DNA from: Hyphomicrobiales bacterium
GTDB lineage: Bacteria > Pseudomonadota > Alphaproteobacteria > Rhizobiales > Xanthobacteraceae
Length of the DNA stretch: 64,000 nt
Reading direction: 5' to 3'
NCBI GenBank assembly: GCA_017305715.1
Contig: JAFKKG010000028.1
Coordinates: 62,001-126,000, forward strand
Within the stretch, counting starts at the first letter, position 1. The number at the start of each line of letters is the position of its first letter. Made by a program: the position numbers and the translations under genes. The notes beneath the pieces were generated by a model. It ran no database searches, was not told the DNA's origin, and worked only from the letters and a program-made list of their open reading frames with translations. Of this stretch, positions 8,059 to 17,084 are shown piece after piece.

Positions 8059-8771
8059 GTGGGCCGTTGCTGCGGATCGAGCATCTGGAAGTCCGCTACG
8101 GCGATCTGATCGGCGTCTCCGACGTGTCGCTCGAGGTGCCGCAGGGTAGCGTGGTCGCGCTGCTCGGCTCCAATGGCGGCGGCAAGACCACGGTGCTCAA
8201 CGCCATCGCCGGCCTGATCCCCGCGCATTCGGGATCGATCAGCTTCAATGGCGAGGAGATCGGCGGGCAGAGCGCGTTTGCGATCGTGCGCAAGGGGCTT
8301 GCCTTGTCGCCCGAAGGCTGGCGGCTGTTCGTGCAGCAGAGCGTCGAGAACAATTTGCTGCTGGGCGCCACGCCGCTGCGCGACAAGGCGCGCACCGCGA
8401 CCTTGCTGGAGCGCGTCTACGAAATCTTTCCGAAATTGAAGGAGCGGCGTGCGCAGCGTGCGGGCACCATGTCCGGCGGCGAACGGCAGATGCTGGCGGT
8501 CGGCCGCGCACTGATGAGCGACCCGAAGCTCTTGATGCTGGACGAGCCGTCGCTCGGCCTCGCGCCGACGGTGGTGGAATCGATGTACGAGACGTTCGGG
8601 CGGCTGCACCGGGAGGGATTGACGATCCTGCTTGCGGAACAATCGATCGAACTGGCGCTGGAGGTCTCCGACTTCGCGACCGTCCTTCAGGTCGGCAAGA
8701 GCGTGCTGTCCGGCACTGCTGCCGCGCTCGCGCAGGACCCGCAGGTGCAGAAAGCCTATCTCGGGGCGTAA
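8055..8771 (+). CDS. livF: ABC transporter ATP-binding protein LivF
   Basis: Second ATPase, 238 residues, expected to form a heterodimer with LivG. Walker A is GSNGGGKTT, in which the usual GxxGAGKST alanine is replaced by glycine. The signature is TMSGGERQMLAVGRAL and Walker B is LLMLDEPSLGLAP. The ATGA overlap with livG marks the end of the operon. A 111-base gap with no clear terminator follows before the next gene. Confidence 0.93.
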   Translation: MSGPLLRIEHLEVRYGDLIGVSDVSLEVPQGSVVALLGSNGGGKTTVLNAIAGLIPAHSGSISFNGEEIGGQSAFAIVRKGLALSPEGWRLFVQQSVENNLLLGATPLRDKARTATLLERVYEIFPKLKERRAQRAGTMSGGERQMLAVGRALMSDPKLLMLDEPSLGLAPTVVESMYETFGRLHREGLTILLAEQSIELALEVSDFATVLQVGKSVLSGTAAALAQDPQVQKAYLGA

Positions 8772-8882
8772 TTTATCTTCGCTTCGTAGCATGTAGGATG
8801 GGGAGAAATCCATCGTCCTGGCTAGAGGCCCCTGATGGGGATCGCTTCGTTCCACGCGTCGGACAACCTAGAGGCGGACATC

Positions 8883-9480
8883 GTGCCCAATTTGGATTTC
8901 TACGCTGTGGGAGCTGATTTCGATGCAGTGTTGAATTATGCTTTTAAAGAGTGCGCTTGCAGAATATTTGAAAGCTACTCACCCCCGGGGTGAGGAAATT
9001 GCGGAGTTCAATTCAATCGCTGAAATATCCACCCGATATCCAATAGGTGTATGCAGGAGTTCTAGTGCTTCCGTACTTTTGCAGTTGGTGCCGCAAAGTG
9101 CGACCGCACTTTTCTCTGTTCGGCGGATAGAGCTGTCGCCCGATGTTAATCAGGAGCATACCTTCCGATACGCGGTGGCGGGGTGGGGGTTAATTCAATT
9201 GTATCTAGGCGGGGAGGGGCCTCACGGTCTCGTAGCTTCACATACAAATCACAACACCGAATCGCGCGCGCGTCGTTGGCAACGCTTGCATCGAGAGCTT
9301 GGGCTCGTAGAGAATTGGAACTGGCGGGAGATCACGCTTATTTCATCCGGCTTCAATCGGTTCATTCGCACGAAACTGGCCGTTTCCAAGATCCGCAGCC
9401 GTCCGGTGTTACCCAATGCAAGCGCGGCAATTTCCAAAGGCGCTCAGCTTGTCGGTATTGTGCCGGGGACTGGAAATTAG
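8883..9480 (+). pseudogene. Hypothetical protein gene interrupted by a frameshift
   Basis: A GTG at 8883, preceded by GAGGCGG at 8871-8877, opens a frame reading VPNLDFYAVGADFDAVLNYA and continuing to ...RIFESYSPPG before a TGA at 8991. A second frame carries on at once with EEIAEFNSIAEI and runs to 9480. Joining them across the run CCCCCGGGG (8982-8990) by removing one base gives one continuous protein of about 198 residues. From memory, proteins beginning like this are conserved, uncharacterised rhizobial proteins, which is why I read the two frames as one gene. The later part has a mixed alpha/beta pattern with GWGLIQLYLGG. It could be a real mutation, a sequencing error in a homopolymer-like run, or slippage. 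Function unknown. Confidence 0.65.
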
Positions 9481-9567
9481 TGTGTACGAGAAGAGCGAGG
9501 CCCATCAGATTTACCGAACAGAGCGAGCCGCGGATCAAACGCGGTCGCAGGCGGCAGGGAGGAACGC

Positions 9568-11856
9568 ATGAGCGATAAAACCAGTACGCCGTTCGGCGGC
9601 ACCATCGGCAAGACCGTCGCAGGCTCCAAACCGTGGTGGCCTTCAGCGGCAAAGCCGCCGGAGGGCGCGCCGAATATCCTCGTCGTCCTGTTCGACGACG
9701 TCGGCTTCTCCGATTTTGGTTGCTACGGCTCGCGGATCAAGACGCCGACCATCGACAGGCTCGCCGCCGAAGGCCTGCGCTATTCGGGCTTCCATACGAC
9801 GGCGATGTGCTCGACCACGCGCGCGGCGCTGCTGACCGGGCGTAACCATCATTCGGTCGGCGTCGGCTGCCTCGCCAATTTCGACTCCGGGTATCCCGGC
9901 TATCGCGGCAAGATCGCACGCGAGGCGGGGACGCTGGCGGAGATGCTGCGACCGCACGGCTATCGCAACTACATGCTCGGCAAATGGCACGTGACGCCGC
10001 TGACCGAAAGCGGCGCGACGGGGCCGTTCGACGGCTGGCCGCTCGGCCGTGGTTTTGACCGGTTCTACGGCTTTCTCGACGCCGAAACGGACCAATACGC
10101 GCCGGAACTGGTTTCCGACAACACCCATATCGATCCGCCCGGCACTTTTGCCGACGGCTATCATCTGACCTCGGACCTGGTGGACCAGGCGATCCGTTTC
10201 ATCGCCGATCACACCGCCGACAGGCCTGACATTCCCTGGCTGACCTGGGTCGCGCTCGGCGCCTGCCATGCGCCGCATCAGGCACCCGCAGAACTCATCA
10301 AGGGCTATGACGCGACGTTCGCCCATGGCTGGGACGTCGAGCGCGAGCAGCGGATGGCGCGGCAGAAGGCGATGGGGATCGTGCCGCCAGAGACAAAGAT
10401 GCCCGCCCGCAATGACGGCGTGAAGGCGTGGGACGCGCATAGCGAGGACGAACGGCGCGTGTTCACGCGGCTGCAATCGGCGTTCGCCGGCATGCTCGAC
10501 CATGCCGACCAGCATCTGGCGCGGCTGATCGGATTTCTCGACAAGGCCGGCATCCGTGACAACACGCTGATCCTGGTGCTGTCGGACAATGGCGCCAGCC
10601 AGGAGGGCGGACCGCTCGGCTTCGTCAACGCGATGGGGCCGTATAATTTCCGTCCCGAGCCGATCGCGGAAAAGCTGCGCCGGATCGACGATATCGGGGG
10701 GCCGGATTCACACAGCAATTTTCCGCATGGCTGGGCGATGGCGTCGAACACGCCGCTGCGCCGTTACAAGCAGAACACCCATGGCGGCGGCATCCGCGAC
10801 CCCTTCATCATGTCGTGGCCAAGGCGGATCGCCGCCAAAGGCGAACTGCGCCACCAGTTCGTGCACGCCTGCGACCTGACGCCGACGCTGCTCGACCTGA
10901 TCGGCATCACCGCGCCAGCGGAAATCGGAGGCGTGGCGCAGATGCCGCTCGAGGGGGAGAGCTTTGCGCGCTCCGTTACCGATCCGGCAGCGCCGTCAAA
11001 ATCGTCCCCCCAGTATTTCGAGATGTTCGGCCATCGCGGCGTCTGGCAGGACGGCTGGAAAGCGGTGTCGTTCCACCCCTCCGGCACGCCGTTCGAGAAC
11101 GACAAATGGGAGTTGTTCCATCTCGACCAGGATTTTTCGGAAGTCGACGATCTCGCGGAAAAGCAACCGGAGCGGCTGGCGGCGATGGTCAAACTATGGT
11201 GGAGCGAGGCCGAGAAGCACAATGTGCTGCCGCTGGACGATCGCTTCGGCCCGCGCTTTGCGGAGAATGCCGCGCGCTTCCACGGCGCGCGCAGCAAATT
11301 CACCTTCCACGCCGGCATGGGCCATGTGCCGACCGACGTCGCGCCTGACGTGCGCAGCCGCAGCTACACCATCGAGGCCCATGTCGAGATCGAGGAGCCG
11401 GGCGCCGAAGGCGTGTTGATCGCCCACGGCGATGCCACGTCTGGCTACAGCCTCTACATCAAGGACGGCGTGCTGGTGCACGATCTCAATATCGGCGGCG
11501 GCCACGAGATCGTTACCTCCAGCCGCAAGGTGCCCGCGGGCGCGCATCGGCTCGGCCTGCATGTTGAGCGGCTGGTGCGGAAGGAGCCGCCGGCCAAGGG
11601 CGCGCGCACCGGGGTCAGCGAATACACGCTGCTGATCGACGGCGAGCCGGCGGGATCGATGCAGACCCAGCTCGGTTTCAACAATTTCATCTCATGGTCC
11701 GGCCTCGACATCGGCCGCGATCGGTCCAGCCCGGTGTCGCATTATGAAGCGCCGTTCGAATTCACCGGCCGCCTGCTGCGGGTGACGGTCACCATGCACA
11801 ACGACCAGAAACTCGACGGCGATGGAGTAGGGGCCGCGGAGATGGCGCGGCAGTAG
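9568..11856 (+). CDS. Arylsulfatase (alkaline-phosphatase superfamily)
   Basis: Protein of 762 residues that hydrolyses sulfate esters. Metal-binding Asp43-Asp44 lie in VVLFDDVGFSDFGCYGS. The sulfatase signature is C81-S-T-T-R85 followed by AALLTGRN; Cys81 is the residue converted to formylglycine. The second signature HGYRNYMLGKWHV and the later SDNGAS metal site are present. Residue 83 is Thr where the classical motif C-x-P-S/A-R has Pro. No Sec or Tat signal is visible, so the enzyme appears cytoplasmic, as in many bacterial members of this long group. The C-terminal 200 residues form a beta-rich extra domain. It stands alone, and no formylglycine-generating enzyme is seen nearby. Confidence 0.92.
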   Translation: MSDKTSTPFGGTIGKTVAGSKPWWPSAAKPPEGAPNILVVLFDDVGFSDFGCYGSRIKTPTIDRLAAEGLRYSGFHTTAMCSTTRAALLTGRNHHSVGVGCLANFDSGYPGYRGKIAREAGTLAEMLRPHGYRNYMLGKWHVTPLTESGATGPFDGWPLGRGFDRFYGFLDAETDQYAPELVSDNTHIDPPGTFADGYHLTSDLVDQAIRFIADHTADRPDIPWLTWVALGACHAPHQAPAELIKGYDATFAHGWDVEREQRMARQKAMGIVPPETKMPARNDGVKAWDAHSEDERRVFTRLQSAFAGMLDHADQHLARLIGFLDKAGIRDNTLILVLSDNGASQEGGPLGFVNAMGPYNFRPEPIAEKLRRIDDIGGPDSHSNFPHGWAMASNTPLRRYKQNTHGGGIRDPFIMSWPRRIAAKGELRHQFVHACDLTPTLLDLIGITAPAEIGGVAQMPLEGESFARSVTDPAAPSKSSPQYFEMFGHRGVWQDGWKAVSFHPSGTPFENDKWELFHLDQDFSEVDDLAEKQPERLAAMVKLWWSEAEKHNVLPLDDRFGPRFAENAARFHGARSKFTFHAGMGHVPTDVAPDVRSRSYTIEAHVEIEEPGAEGVLIAHGDATSGYSLYIKDGVLVHDLNIGGGHEIVTSSRKVPAGAHRLGLHVERLVRKEPPAKGARTGVSEYTLLIDGEPAGSMQTQLGFNNFISWSGLDIGRDRSSPVSHYEAPFEFTGRLLRVTVTMHNDQKLDGDGVGAAEMARQ

Positions 11857-11865
11857 CTTTGGCTC

Positions 11866-11952
11866 CGTCATTGCGAGGAGTTCTTGCGACGAAGCAATCC
11901 ATCTATCCGCTATGCCGCAAGATGGATTGCTTCGCTCCGCCCGCAAATGACG
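11866..11952. repeat. Dispersed palindromic repeat (REP-like), copy 1
   Basis: A long imperfect inverted repeat: GTCATTGCGAGGAG... GAAGCAATCCATC on the left mirrors GATGGATTGCTTCG...GCAAATGACG on the right. A close relative lies at 32667-32747. From memory this is a common interspersed repeat of Bradyrhizobium and relatives. Here it sits between the convergent ends of the sulfatase and IalB genes and could also act as a bidirectional terminator. Confidence 0.8.
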
Positions 11953-11959
11953 AAATCAG

Positions 11960-12523
11960 CTACTTGATCTTGTCATACGCCGCGGCGAAATCCGCCAGTG
12001 GCATCGGGATCGTGATCGTTTCCTTGCCGAGATTCTGGAACGACACTTTGAGCTGTTTGCCGGATTTCATCGCCGCGAGCATGTCGGGGGCGATCGGGCT
12101 GTTGGCGTAGCAGCCGCGTTGCTCGCAGGTCTGGATTTGCAGATCGGAGACCTTGCCGTCATCAACTTGCAACTTGGCGCCGGCGGGCAGGTTCAGTCCG
12201 AGCGGCAACTGGATGATGGCGATGGGCTGACGGGTGTCGCTGGCAACGCGGATGTTGAGCAGCACGATCAATTGTCCGGTCTTGGTCAGAACCGCCGTCT
12301 GCTCGATCGCGCATTCGAGCGGCGCATCGCGGCTGGCGCTGGAGCAACGTGCCACCCAGCCGGGAGGCGCGTTGGCAGGCGCGGCATCGTTCTGCGGGGC
12401 GGGCGTCGGCGTCGCCTGGGCCGCGCGCGGGGTCTTCGCCTTGGGAGTCGGCGCTGTCTGGCTGAAGCCAGGCGAGGCAACAGCAACGGCCGCGACGAAC
12501 GCGAGGCTTGCGGGAATTTTCAC
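11960..12523 (-). CDS. Invasion-associated locus B (IalB) family protein
   Basis: Protein of 187 residues with a GTG start eight bases after GGAG. A signal peptide (residues 1-22, FVAAVAVASPGFSQ) is followed by a Pro/Ala-rich linker to about residue 52. The IalB domain then starts at WVARCSSASRDAPLECAIEQ. Cysteines in C-S-S...LEC and TCEQRGC are placed as expected for periplasmic disulfides. The family is named after a Bartonella invasion protein, but in rhizobia it is of unknown periplasmic function. It lies downstream of the RND pump genes on the same strand with a 73-base gap, so it may be transcribed with them. Confidence 0.85.
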   Translation of the reverse strand: MKIPASLAFVAAVAVASPGFSQTAPTPKAKTPRAAQATPTPAPQNDAAPANAPPGWVARCSSASRDAPLECAIEQTAVLTKTGQLIVLLNIRVASDTRQPIAIIQLPLGLNLPAGAKLQVDDGKVSDLQIQTCEQRGCYANSPIAPDMLAAMKSGKQLKVSFQNLGKETITIPMPLADFAAAYDKIK

Positions 12524-12596
12524 GGGTCGGCTCCGAATGAGGTCGTACCCGAATGTGCCGTCAGGCCCTCAAAGTCAAGCAACCGGCAAGGCCGTT

Positions 12597-15500
12597 TCAC
12601 TCGGCGGCTTGCTTGACCGAGCCTTGGGCATCCGGGCGGGCTTCGTGGTCGGAATCGGATCGCCCCCATCCCGCGAAGGCGTTGGAGAGCCGGTCGAGAT
12701 AGAGGTACACCACCGGCGTGGTGAACAGCGTCAGCGCCTGGCTGACGATCAGGCCGCCGACCATGGCATAGCCGAGCGGCTGGCGGATTTCCGATCCGGT
12801 GCCGGTGCCGAGCATCAAGGGCACGCCGCCGAGCAGGGCTGCCATCGTCGTCATCATGATCGGGCGGAACCGCAGCAGCGCCGCCTTGCGGATCGCAGCC
12901 TCCGGCTCCAGCCGCTCGTCGCGTTCGGCCGCGATCGCGAAATCGACCATCATGATGCCGTTCTTCTTCACGATGCCGATCAGCAGCACGATGCCGATCA
13001 ATGCGATCAGGCTGAAGTCGAACCCGAACAGCAACAGGATCGCGAGCGCGCCGACGCCGGCCGATGGCAGCGTCGACAGGATCGTGATCGGGTGGATGTA
13101 GCTCTCATACAGAATGCCGAGGATCAGGTAGACGACGACGAGGGCGGCCAGGATCAGCAGCGGCACGGTGCCCAGCGATTGCTGGAACGCCTGCGCGGTG
13201 CCCTGGAAGCTCGAATTGAGCGTGGTCGGCGCGCCGATCTCGACCATCGCCTTCTGCACCGCGTCGGTCGCCTGGCCCAGCGCCACGCCCTGACCGAGGT
13301 TGAAGCTGATGGTGATCGCCGGAAACTGGCCCTGATGGCTGATCGACAGCGGCCGCACCGGCACGCTGGTCCAGGTTGCAAACGTCGACAGCGGCACCTG
13401 ATCGCCCGTCGTCGGCGACTTCACATAGATCTTGTTCAGCGTGTCGAGACTGCCTTGCAGCTCCGGCAGCACTTCGAGGATCACGTGATAGCTGTTGAGC
13501 TGCGTGAAGTACTGCGTCACCTGGCGCTGGCCGAAAGCGTCGTACAGCGTGTCGTCGATCAATTGCGGCTGGATGCCGTAGCGCGAGGCGGTGTCGCGGT
13601 TGATCTTCAGTTCCAGCGTGGTGCCCTTGGTCTGCTGGTCGGTGGCGACGTCGCGTAGCTCCGGAAGGGTCTGCATCTTCGCCAGGATCTTCGGCGCCCA
13701 TTCGTTCAGTTCGCCCAGATTGGCGTCCTGCAGCGTAAACTCGAACTGCGTTCGCGTCGGCCGGCCGCCGAGCCGGACGTCCTGCGCCGCCTGCATATAG
13801 AGCCGGGCGCCCTCGACCTTTTCGAGCTTGGGCCGCAGCCGGGCGATGATCTGCTGCGCGGACGCCTTGCGCTCGCTGCGCGGCTTCAGCGTGATGAACA
13901 TGTTGCCGTTATTGCCGGCCCTGCCGCTGCCGCCGATCGCCATCGCCACCGTGGCAACGTCCGGATCGGCCTGCACGATCTTGCCGAGTTCCTCCTGATG
14001 CCGTTTCATGTCGGCGAAGGAAATATCCTGGTTGGCCTCCGAGGTGGCGGAGATCAGGCCGTTGTCCTGCTGCGGAAAGAAGCCCTTGGGGATGATGACG
14101 AACAGATAGACCGACAGGCCGAGCGTGGCGAAGAAGATCATCAGCGTGGTGAACTTCCAGCGCAGCGCGAGATCGAGGCCGCGCTCATAGGCGCGAAGCA
14201 TGGCGTCGAACGCGCTTTCGCTCCATTGGTAGAAGCGGCCATGCCTGGTCTCGTGATGCGATCTCAGGAAGCGCGAGGCCATCATCGGCGTCAGCGTCAA
14301 TGATACGACCATCGAAACGAAGATCGTCATGGCGAGCGTGACGGCGAATTCGCGGAACAGCCGCCCGATGATGCCGCCCATCAGCAAAAGCGGAATCAGC
14401 ACCGCAACCAGCGAGATCGAGATCGAGACGATGGTGAAGCCGATTTCCTTGGCGCCCTTGAAGGCGGCCGCCATCGGCTGTTCGCCTTCCTCGATGTAGC
14501 GGGTGATGTTTTCCAGCATCACGATGGCGTCGTCGACCACGAAGCCGACGGCGATCGTCAGCGCCATCAGCGACAGATTGTCGAGCGTATAGCCGAACAC
14601 CCACATCAGCGCGCAGGCGCCAAGCAGCGCCAGCGGCACCGTGACGGTCGGGATCATGGTGGCCCAGAAACTGCGCAGGAAGATGAAGATGACCATCACC
14701 ACCAGCGCGATGGTGAGCAGCAGGGTGAATTGCACGTCCTCCACCGCGGCGCGGATGGTCTGGGTGCGGTCGCTGATAACGTCAATCTTGATCGCGGGCG
14801 GGATCGCGGCGACCAGCCGCGGCAGCGTCGCCTTGATCTTGTCGACGGTCTCGATGACGTTGGCGCCGGGCTGCTTGAACACCACGAGGAACACGCCGCG
14901 CTTGCCATTGGCCCAGGCCGCCTGCTTGGCGTCCTCCGGGCCGGTGACGGCCTGGCCGATATCGCGGATCCGCAGGGGCCCGCCATTGCGATAGGCGATG
15001 ATGACGTCGTTCCAGTCCTTGGAATCCAGCAACTGGTCGTTGGCATAGATGGTGTAGGCGCGGGTATCGCCGTCGATATTGCCCTTCGGGCTGTCGACGG
15101 TGGTGATCGCGATGGCGGAGCGAACGTCTTCCAGCGACAGGCCCTTGGCGACGAGCTTGGCCGGATCGATCTGGACGCGGATCGCCGGCTTCTGCTGGCC
15201 GCCGATCGTGACCTGGGCGACGCCGGAGATCTGGCTGATCTGTTGCGCCAGTTGCGCGTCGACGGCATCGCTGACGGTGGTCAGCGGCAGCGTGTCCGAT
15301 GTCGCCGACAACAGCAGGATGGGCGAGTCCGCCGGGTTGACCTTGCGGTAGGTCGGCGGTGACGGCAGGTTCTTCGGCAACTGGCCGCCGGCGGCGTTGA
15401 TCGCGGCCTGCACGTCGTTGGCGGCGCCGTCGATCGAGCGGTTGAGATCGAACTGGATGGTGACCGCGGCGGTGCCGAGATAGCTGGTCGAGGTCATCTG

Positions 15501-15740
15501 CGCGATGCCGGGTATCTGCGCGAGTTGGCGCTCGAGCGGCTGCGCCACCGACGAGGCCATGGTCTCCGGACTGCCGCCCGGCAGCGAGGCCGAGACCTGG
15601 ATGGTCGGGAAATCGACCTGCGGCAGCGGCGCTACCGGCAGCAGCGGGTAGGCGACGAGGCCGACGAACAGGATGCCGGCCATCATCAGCGAGGTGCCGA
15701 TCGGATAGCGGATGAAAGGCGCGGAAATTCCGTCGCTCAT
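12597..15740 (-). CDS. RND multidrug efflux permease (MdtB/MdtC-like)
   Basis: Inner-membrane pump of 1047 residues, the usual length for HAE1-type RND permeases. A first membrane segment (about 12-32) is followed by a large periplasmic loop, then a block of membrane segments from about 335. TIAVGFVVDDAIVMLENITRYIE in TM4 carries the two proton-relay aspartates. A second periplasmic loop and second membrane block follow, with IGIVKKNGIMMVDFAIAAER in the second half. It uses the proton gradient to expel drugs or hydrophobic compounds. Its start overlaps the end of the adaptor gene by four bases. No outer-membrane channel is encoded here. Confidence 0.92.
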   Translation of the reverse strand: MSDGISAPFIRYPIGTSLMMAGILFVGLVAYPLLPVAPLPQVDFPTIQVSASLPGGSPETMASSVAQPLERQLAQIPGIAQMTSTSYLGTAAVTIQFDLNRSIDGAANDVQAAINAAGGQLPKNLPSPPTYRKVNPADSPILLLSATSDTLPLTTVSDAVDAQLAQQISQISGVAQVTIGGQQKPAIRVQIDPAKLVAKGLSLEDVRSAIAITTVDSPKGNIDGDTRAYTIYANDQLLDSKDWNDVIIAYRNGGPLRIRDIGQAVTGPEDAKQAAWANGKRGVFLVVFKQPGANVIETVDKIKATLPRLVAAIPPAIKIDVISDRTQTIRAAVEDVQFTLLLTIALVVMVIFIFLRSFWATMIPTVTVPLALLGACALMWVFGYTLDNLSLMALTIAVGFVVDDAIVMLENITRYIEEGEQPMAAAFKGAKEIGFTIVSISISLVAVLIPLLLMGGIIGRLFREFAVTLAMTIFVSMVVSLTLTPMMASRFLRSHHETRHGRFYQWSESAFDAMLRAYERGLDLALRWKFTTLMIFFATLGLSVYLFVIIPKGFFPQQDNGLISATSEANQDISFADMKRHQEELGKIVQADPDVATVAMAIGGSGRAGNNGNMFITLKPRSERKASAQQIIARLRPKLEKVEGARLYMQAAQDVRLGGRPTRTQFEFTLQDANLGELNEWAPKILAKMQTLPELRDVATDQQTKGTTLELKINRDTASRYGIQPQLIDDTLYDAFGQRQVTQYFTQLNSYHVILEVLPELQGSLDTLNKIYVKSPTTGDQVPLSTFATWTSVPVRPLSISHQGQFPAITISFNLGQGVALGQATDAVQKAMVEIGAPTTLNSSFQGTAQAFQQSLGTVPLLILAALVVVYLILGILYESYIHPITILSTLPSAGVGALAILLLFGFDFSLIALIGIVLLIGIVKKNGIMMVDFAIAAERDERLEPEAAIRKAALLRFRPIMMTTMAALLGGVPLMLGTGTGSEIRQPLGYAMVGGLIVSQALTLFTTPVVYLYLDRLSNAFAGWGRSDSDHEARPDAQGSVKQAAE

Positions 15741-16924
15741 TCGCTGACAACCTTGGCCTGGTTCGAGGTTTGGGCCGGATCGGAGCTGGCGACCGCGGTC
15801 GAAACCAGCGAGCCCGGCTGGACCTTGTACTGGCCGGCCGTGATCACCTGCTCGCCGGGCGATAATCCTTCATCGATCACCGAACGGCCGTCGATCGAGC
15901 GCGTCACCTTGACCTTGCGCAGGACAGCCTTGCTGTCCTTGTCGACCGTGAACGCGTAGAGGCCGTCGGTTCCGTGCTGCACGGCATCGTCGGGAACCAC
16001 GGTGGCGCCCTTCAGCGTCGCAATCAGAAGCCGGGTCGAAACCGACTGGCCCGGCCACAGCGCATGGTCCTTGTTGTCGAACAACGCCTTGAGCCGGATC
16101 GTGCCGCTGGTGGTGTCGACCTGGTTGTTGATCAGCGCTAGCGTCCCTGTCGACAGCACGCGCTTGCCGTCGGTGGACAGCGCGATCGTCTTCGGCGGCG
16201 CCACCGCGAGCGCCGCCTTGATGTCCGGCAATTGGTCTTCGGGAGCGGTGAAGATCACCGCGATCGGCTCGATCTGGACGACGGTGACGATGCCGGTCTG
16301 GGTGGTGGCATTGACGATGTTGCCGACGTCGACCTGGCGCAGGCCGGCGACGCCGGAGATCGGTGCTTTGACAGTGGCGTAGTCGAGCTGGGTTTGCGCG
16401 TTGGAGATCGCCGCCGCGTCGGCCGCGATCTGCGCCGTCAGCTGTGCGACGGTGGAGCGCTGGGTGTCCGTCTGCTGCCGGGTCGCGAACTCGCCGAGCT
16501 TGGTGTAGCGCTGCAGGTCGAGCGTGGCGTTGGCAAGGTTGGCTTCGTCCTGCGCCTTCTTCGCCGTGGCCTGGTCGAGGGCGGCCTGGAACGGCCGCGG
16601 GTCGATCTCGACCAGCGTATCGCCCTGCTTGACGAACTGGCCTTCCTGGAAGGCGATCCGGTTGATCTGGCCGTCAACGCGGGTGCGAACCAGCACGGTG
16701 TTGAAACCCTGCACCGTGCCGAGGCCGGTCAGATAGACCGGAAAATCGGCCTTCTCGACGGTCGCGATCTTGACGGGGACGGCAACGCGGGCCGGTGCAC
16801 GCTTCTGGGCATTGTCGGCCTGCGCGGCGCGGTCCTGGCCGTGGAAGCGCTGCCAGCCGAAATAGCCGAGCCCCGCGATAGCTGCGATCAGCAACACCCA
16901 ACGGATCGTGCGCGGCTTGGACAT
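15737..16924 (-). CDS. RND efflux periplasmic adaptor subunit (MdtA-like)
   Basis: Membrane fusion protein of 395 residues. Residues 5-22 (RTIRWVLLIAAIAGLGYF) form an N-terminal anchor. VDGQINRIAFQEGQFVKQGDTLVEIDPRPF is the first half of the lipoyl/barrel-sandwich domain, followed by an alpha-hairpin (about 105-160) and its second half at YATVKAPISGVAGLRQVDVG. Beta-barrel and membrane-proximal domains follow. It links the RND permease to an outer-membrane channel. It is the first gene of the pump operon and diverges from a MarR regulator across a 160-base promoter region. Confidence 0.92.
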   Translation of the reverse strand: MSKPRTIRWVLLIAAIAGLGYFGWQRFHGQDRAAQADNAQKRAPARVAVPVKIATVEKADFPVYLTGLGTVQGFNTVLVRTRVDGQINRIAFQEGQFVKQGDTLVEIDPRPFQAALDQATAKKAQDEANLANATLDLQRYTKLGEFATRQQTDTQRSTVAQLTAQIAADAAAISNAQTQLDYATVKAPISGVAGLRQVDVGNIVNATTQTGIVTVVQIEPIAVIFTAPEDQLPDIKAALAVAPPKTIALSTDGKRVLSTGTLALINNQVDTTSGTIRLKALFDNKDHALWPGQSVSTRLLIATLKGATVVPDDAVQHGTDGLYAFTVDKDSKAVLRKVKVTRSIDGRSVIDEGLSPGEQVITAGQYKVQPGSLVSTAVASSDPAQTSNQAKVVSE

Positions 16925-17005
16925 GCGGACTTCTTGGGTTCAGGAAACAGGCAATGGGGTTCGAAAGGCTCCCAGCGATGTCCGATGTAATATGCGTGCA
17001 CTTAA

Positions 17006-17017
17006 TGTGTAAACACA
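17006..17017. promoter_or_regulatory. Palindrome in the divergent efflux/MarR promoter region
   Basis: TGTGTAAACACA is a perfect 12-base palindrome located about midway between the adaptor start (16924) and the MarR start (17085), in the only AT-rich part of this interval. MarR proteins bind short palindromes of this kind in the promoters they share with their targets. That it is the operator of this MarR is inference. Confidence 0.5.
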
Positions 17018-17084
17018 CTATAACTTGAGGAATCCTAAACAATTGGAAAGGTTTGGGATCGCTGCAGCGGGATAACCTACCACA

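Noticed and set aside
12234-13658. Open frame of 474 codons crossing the IalB and RND genes
   Set aside because: Antisense to both; Arg/Gln/His-rich with no motif.
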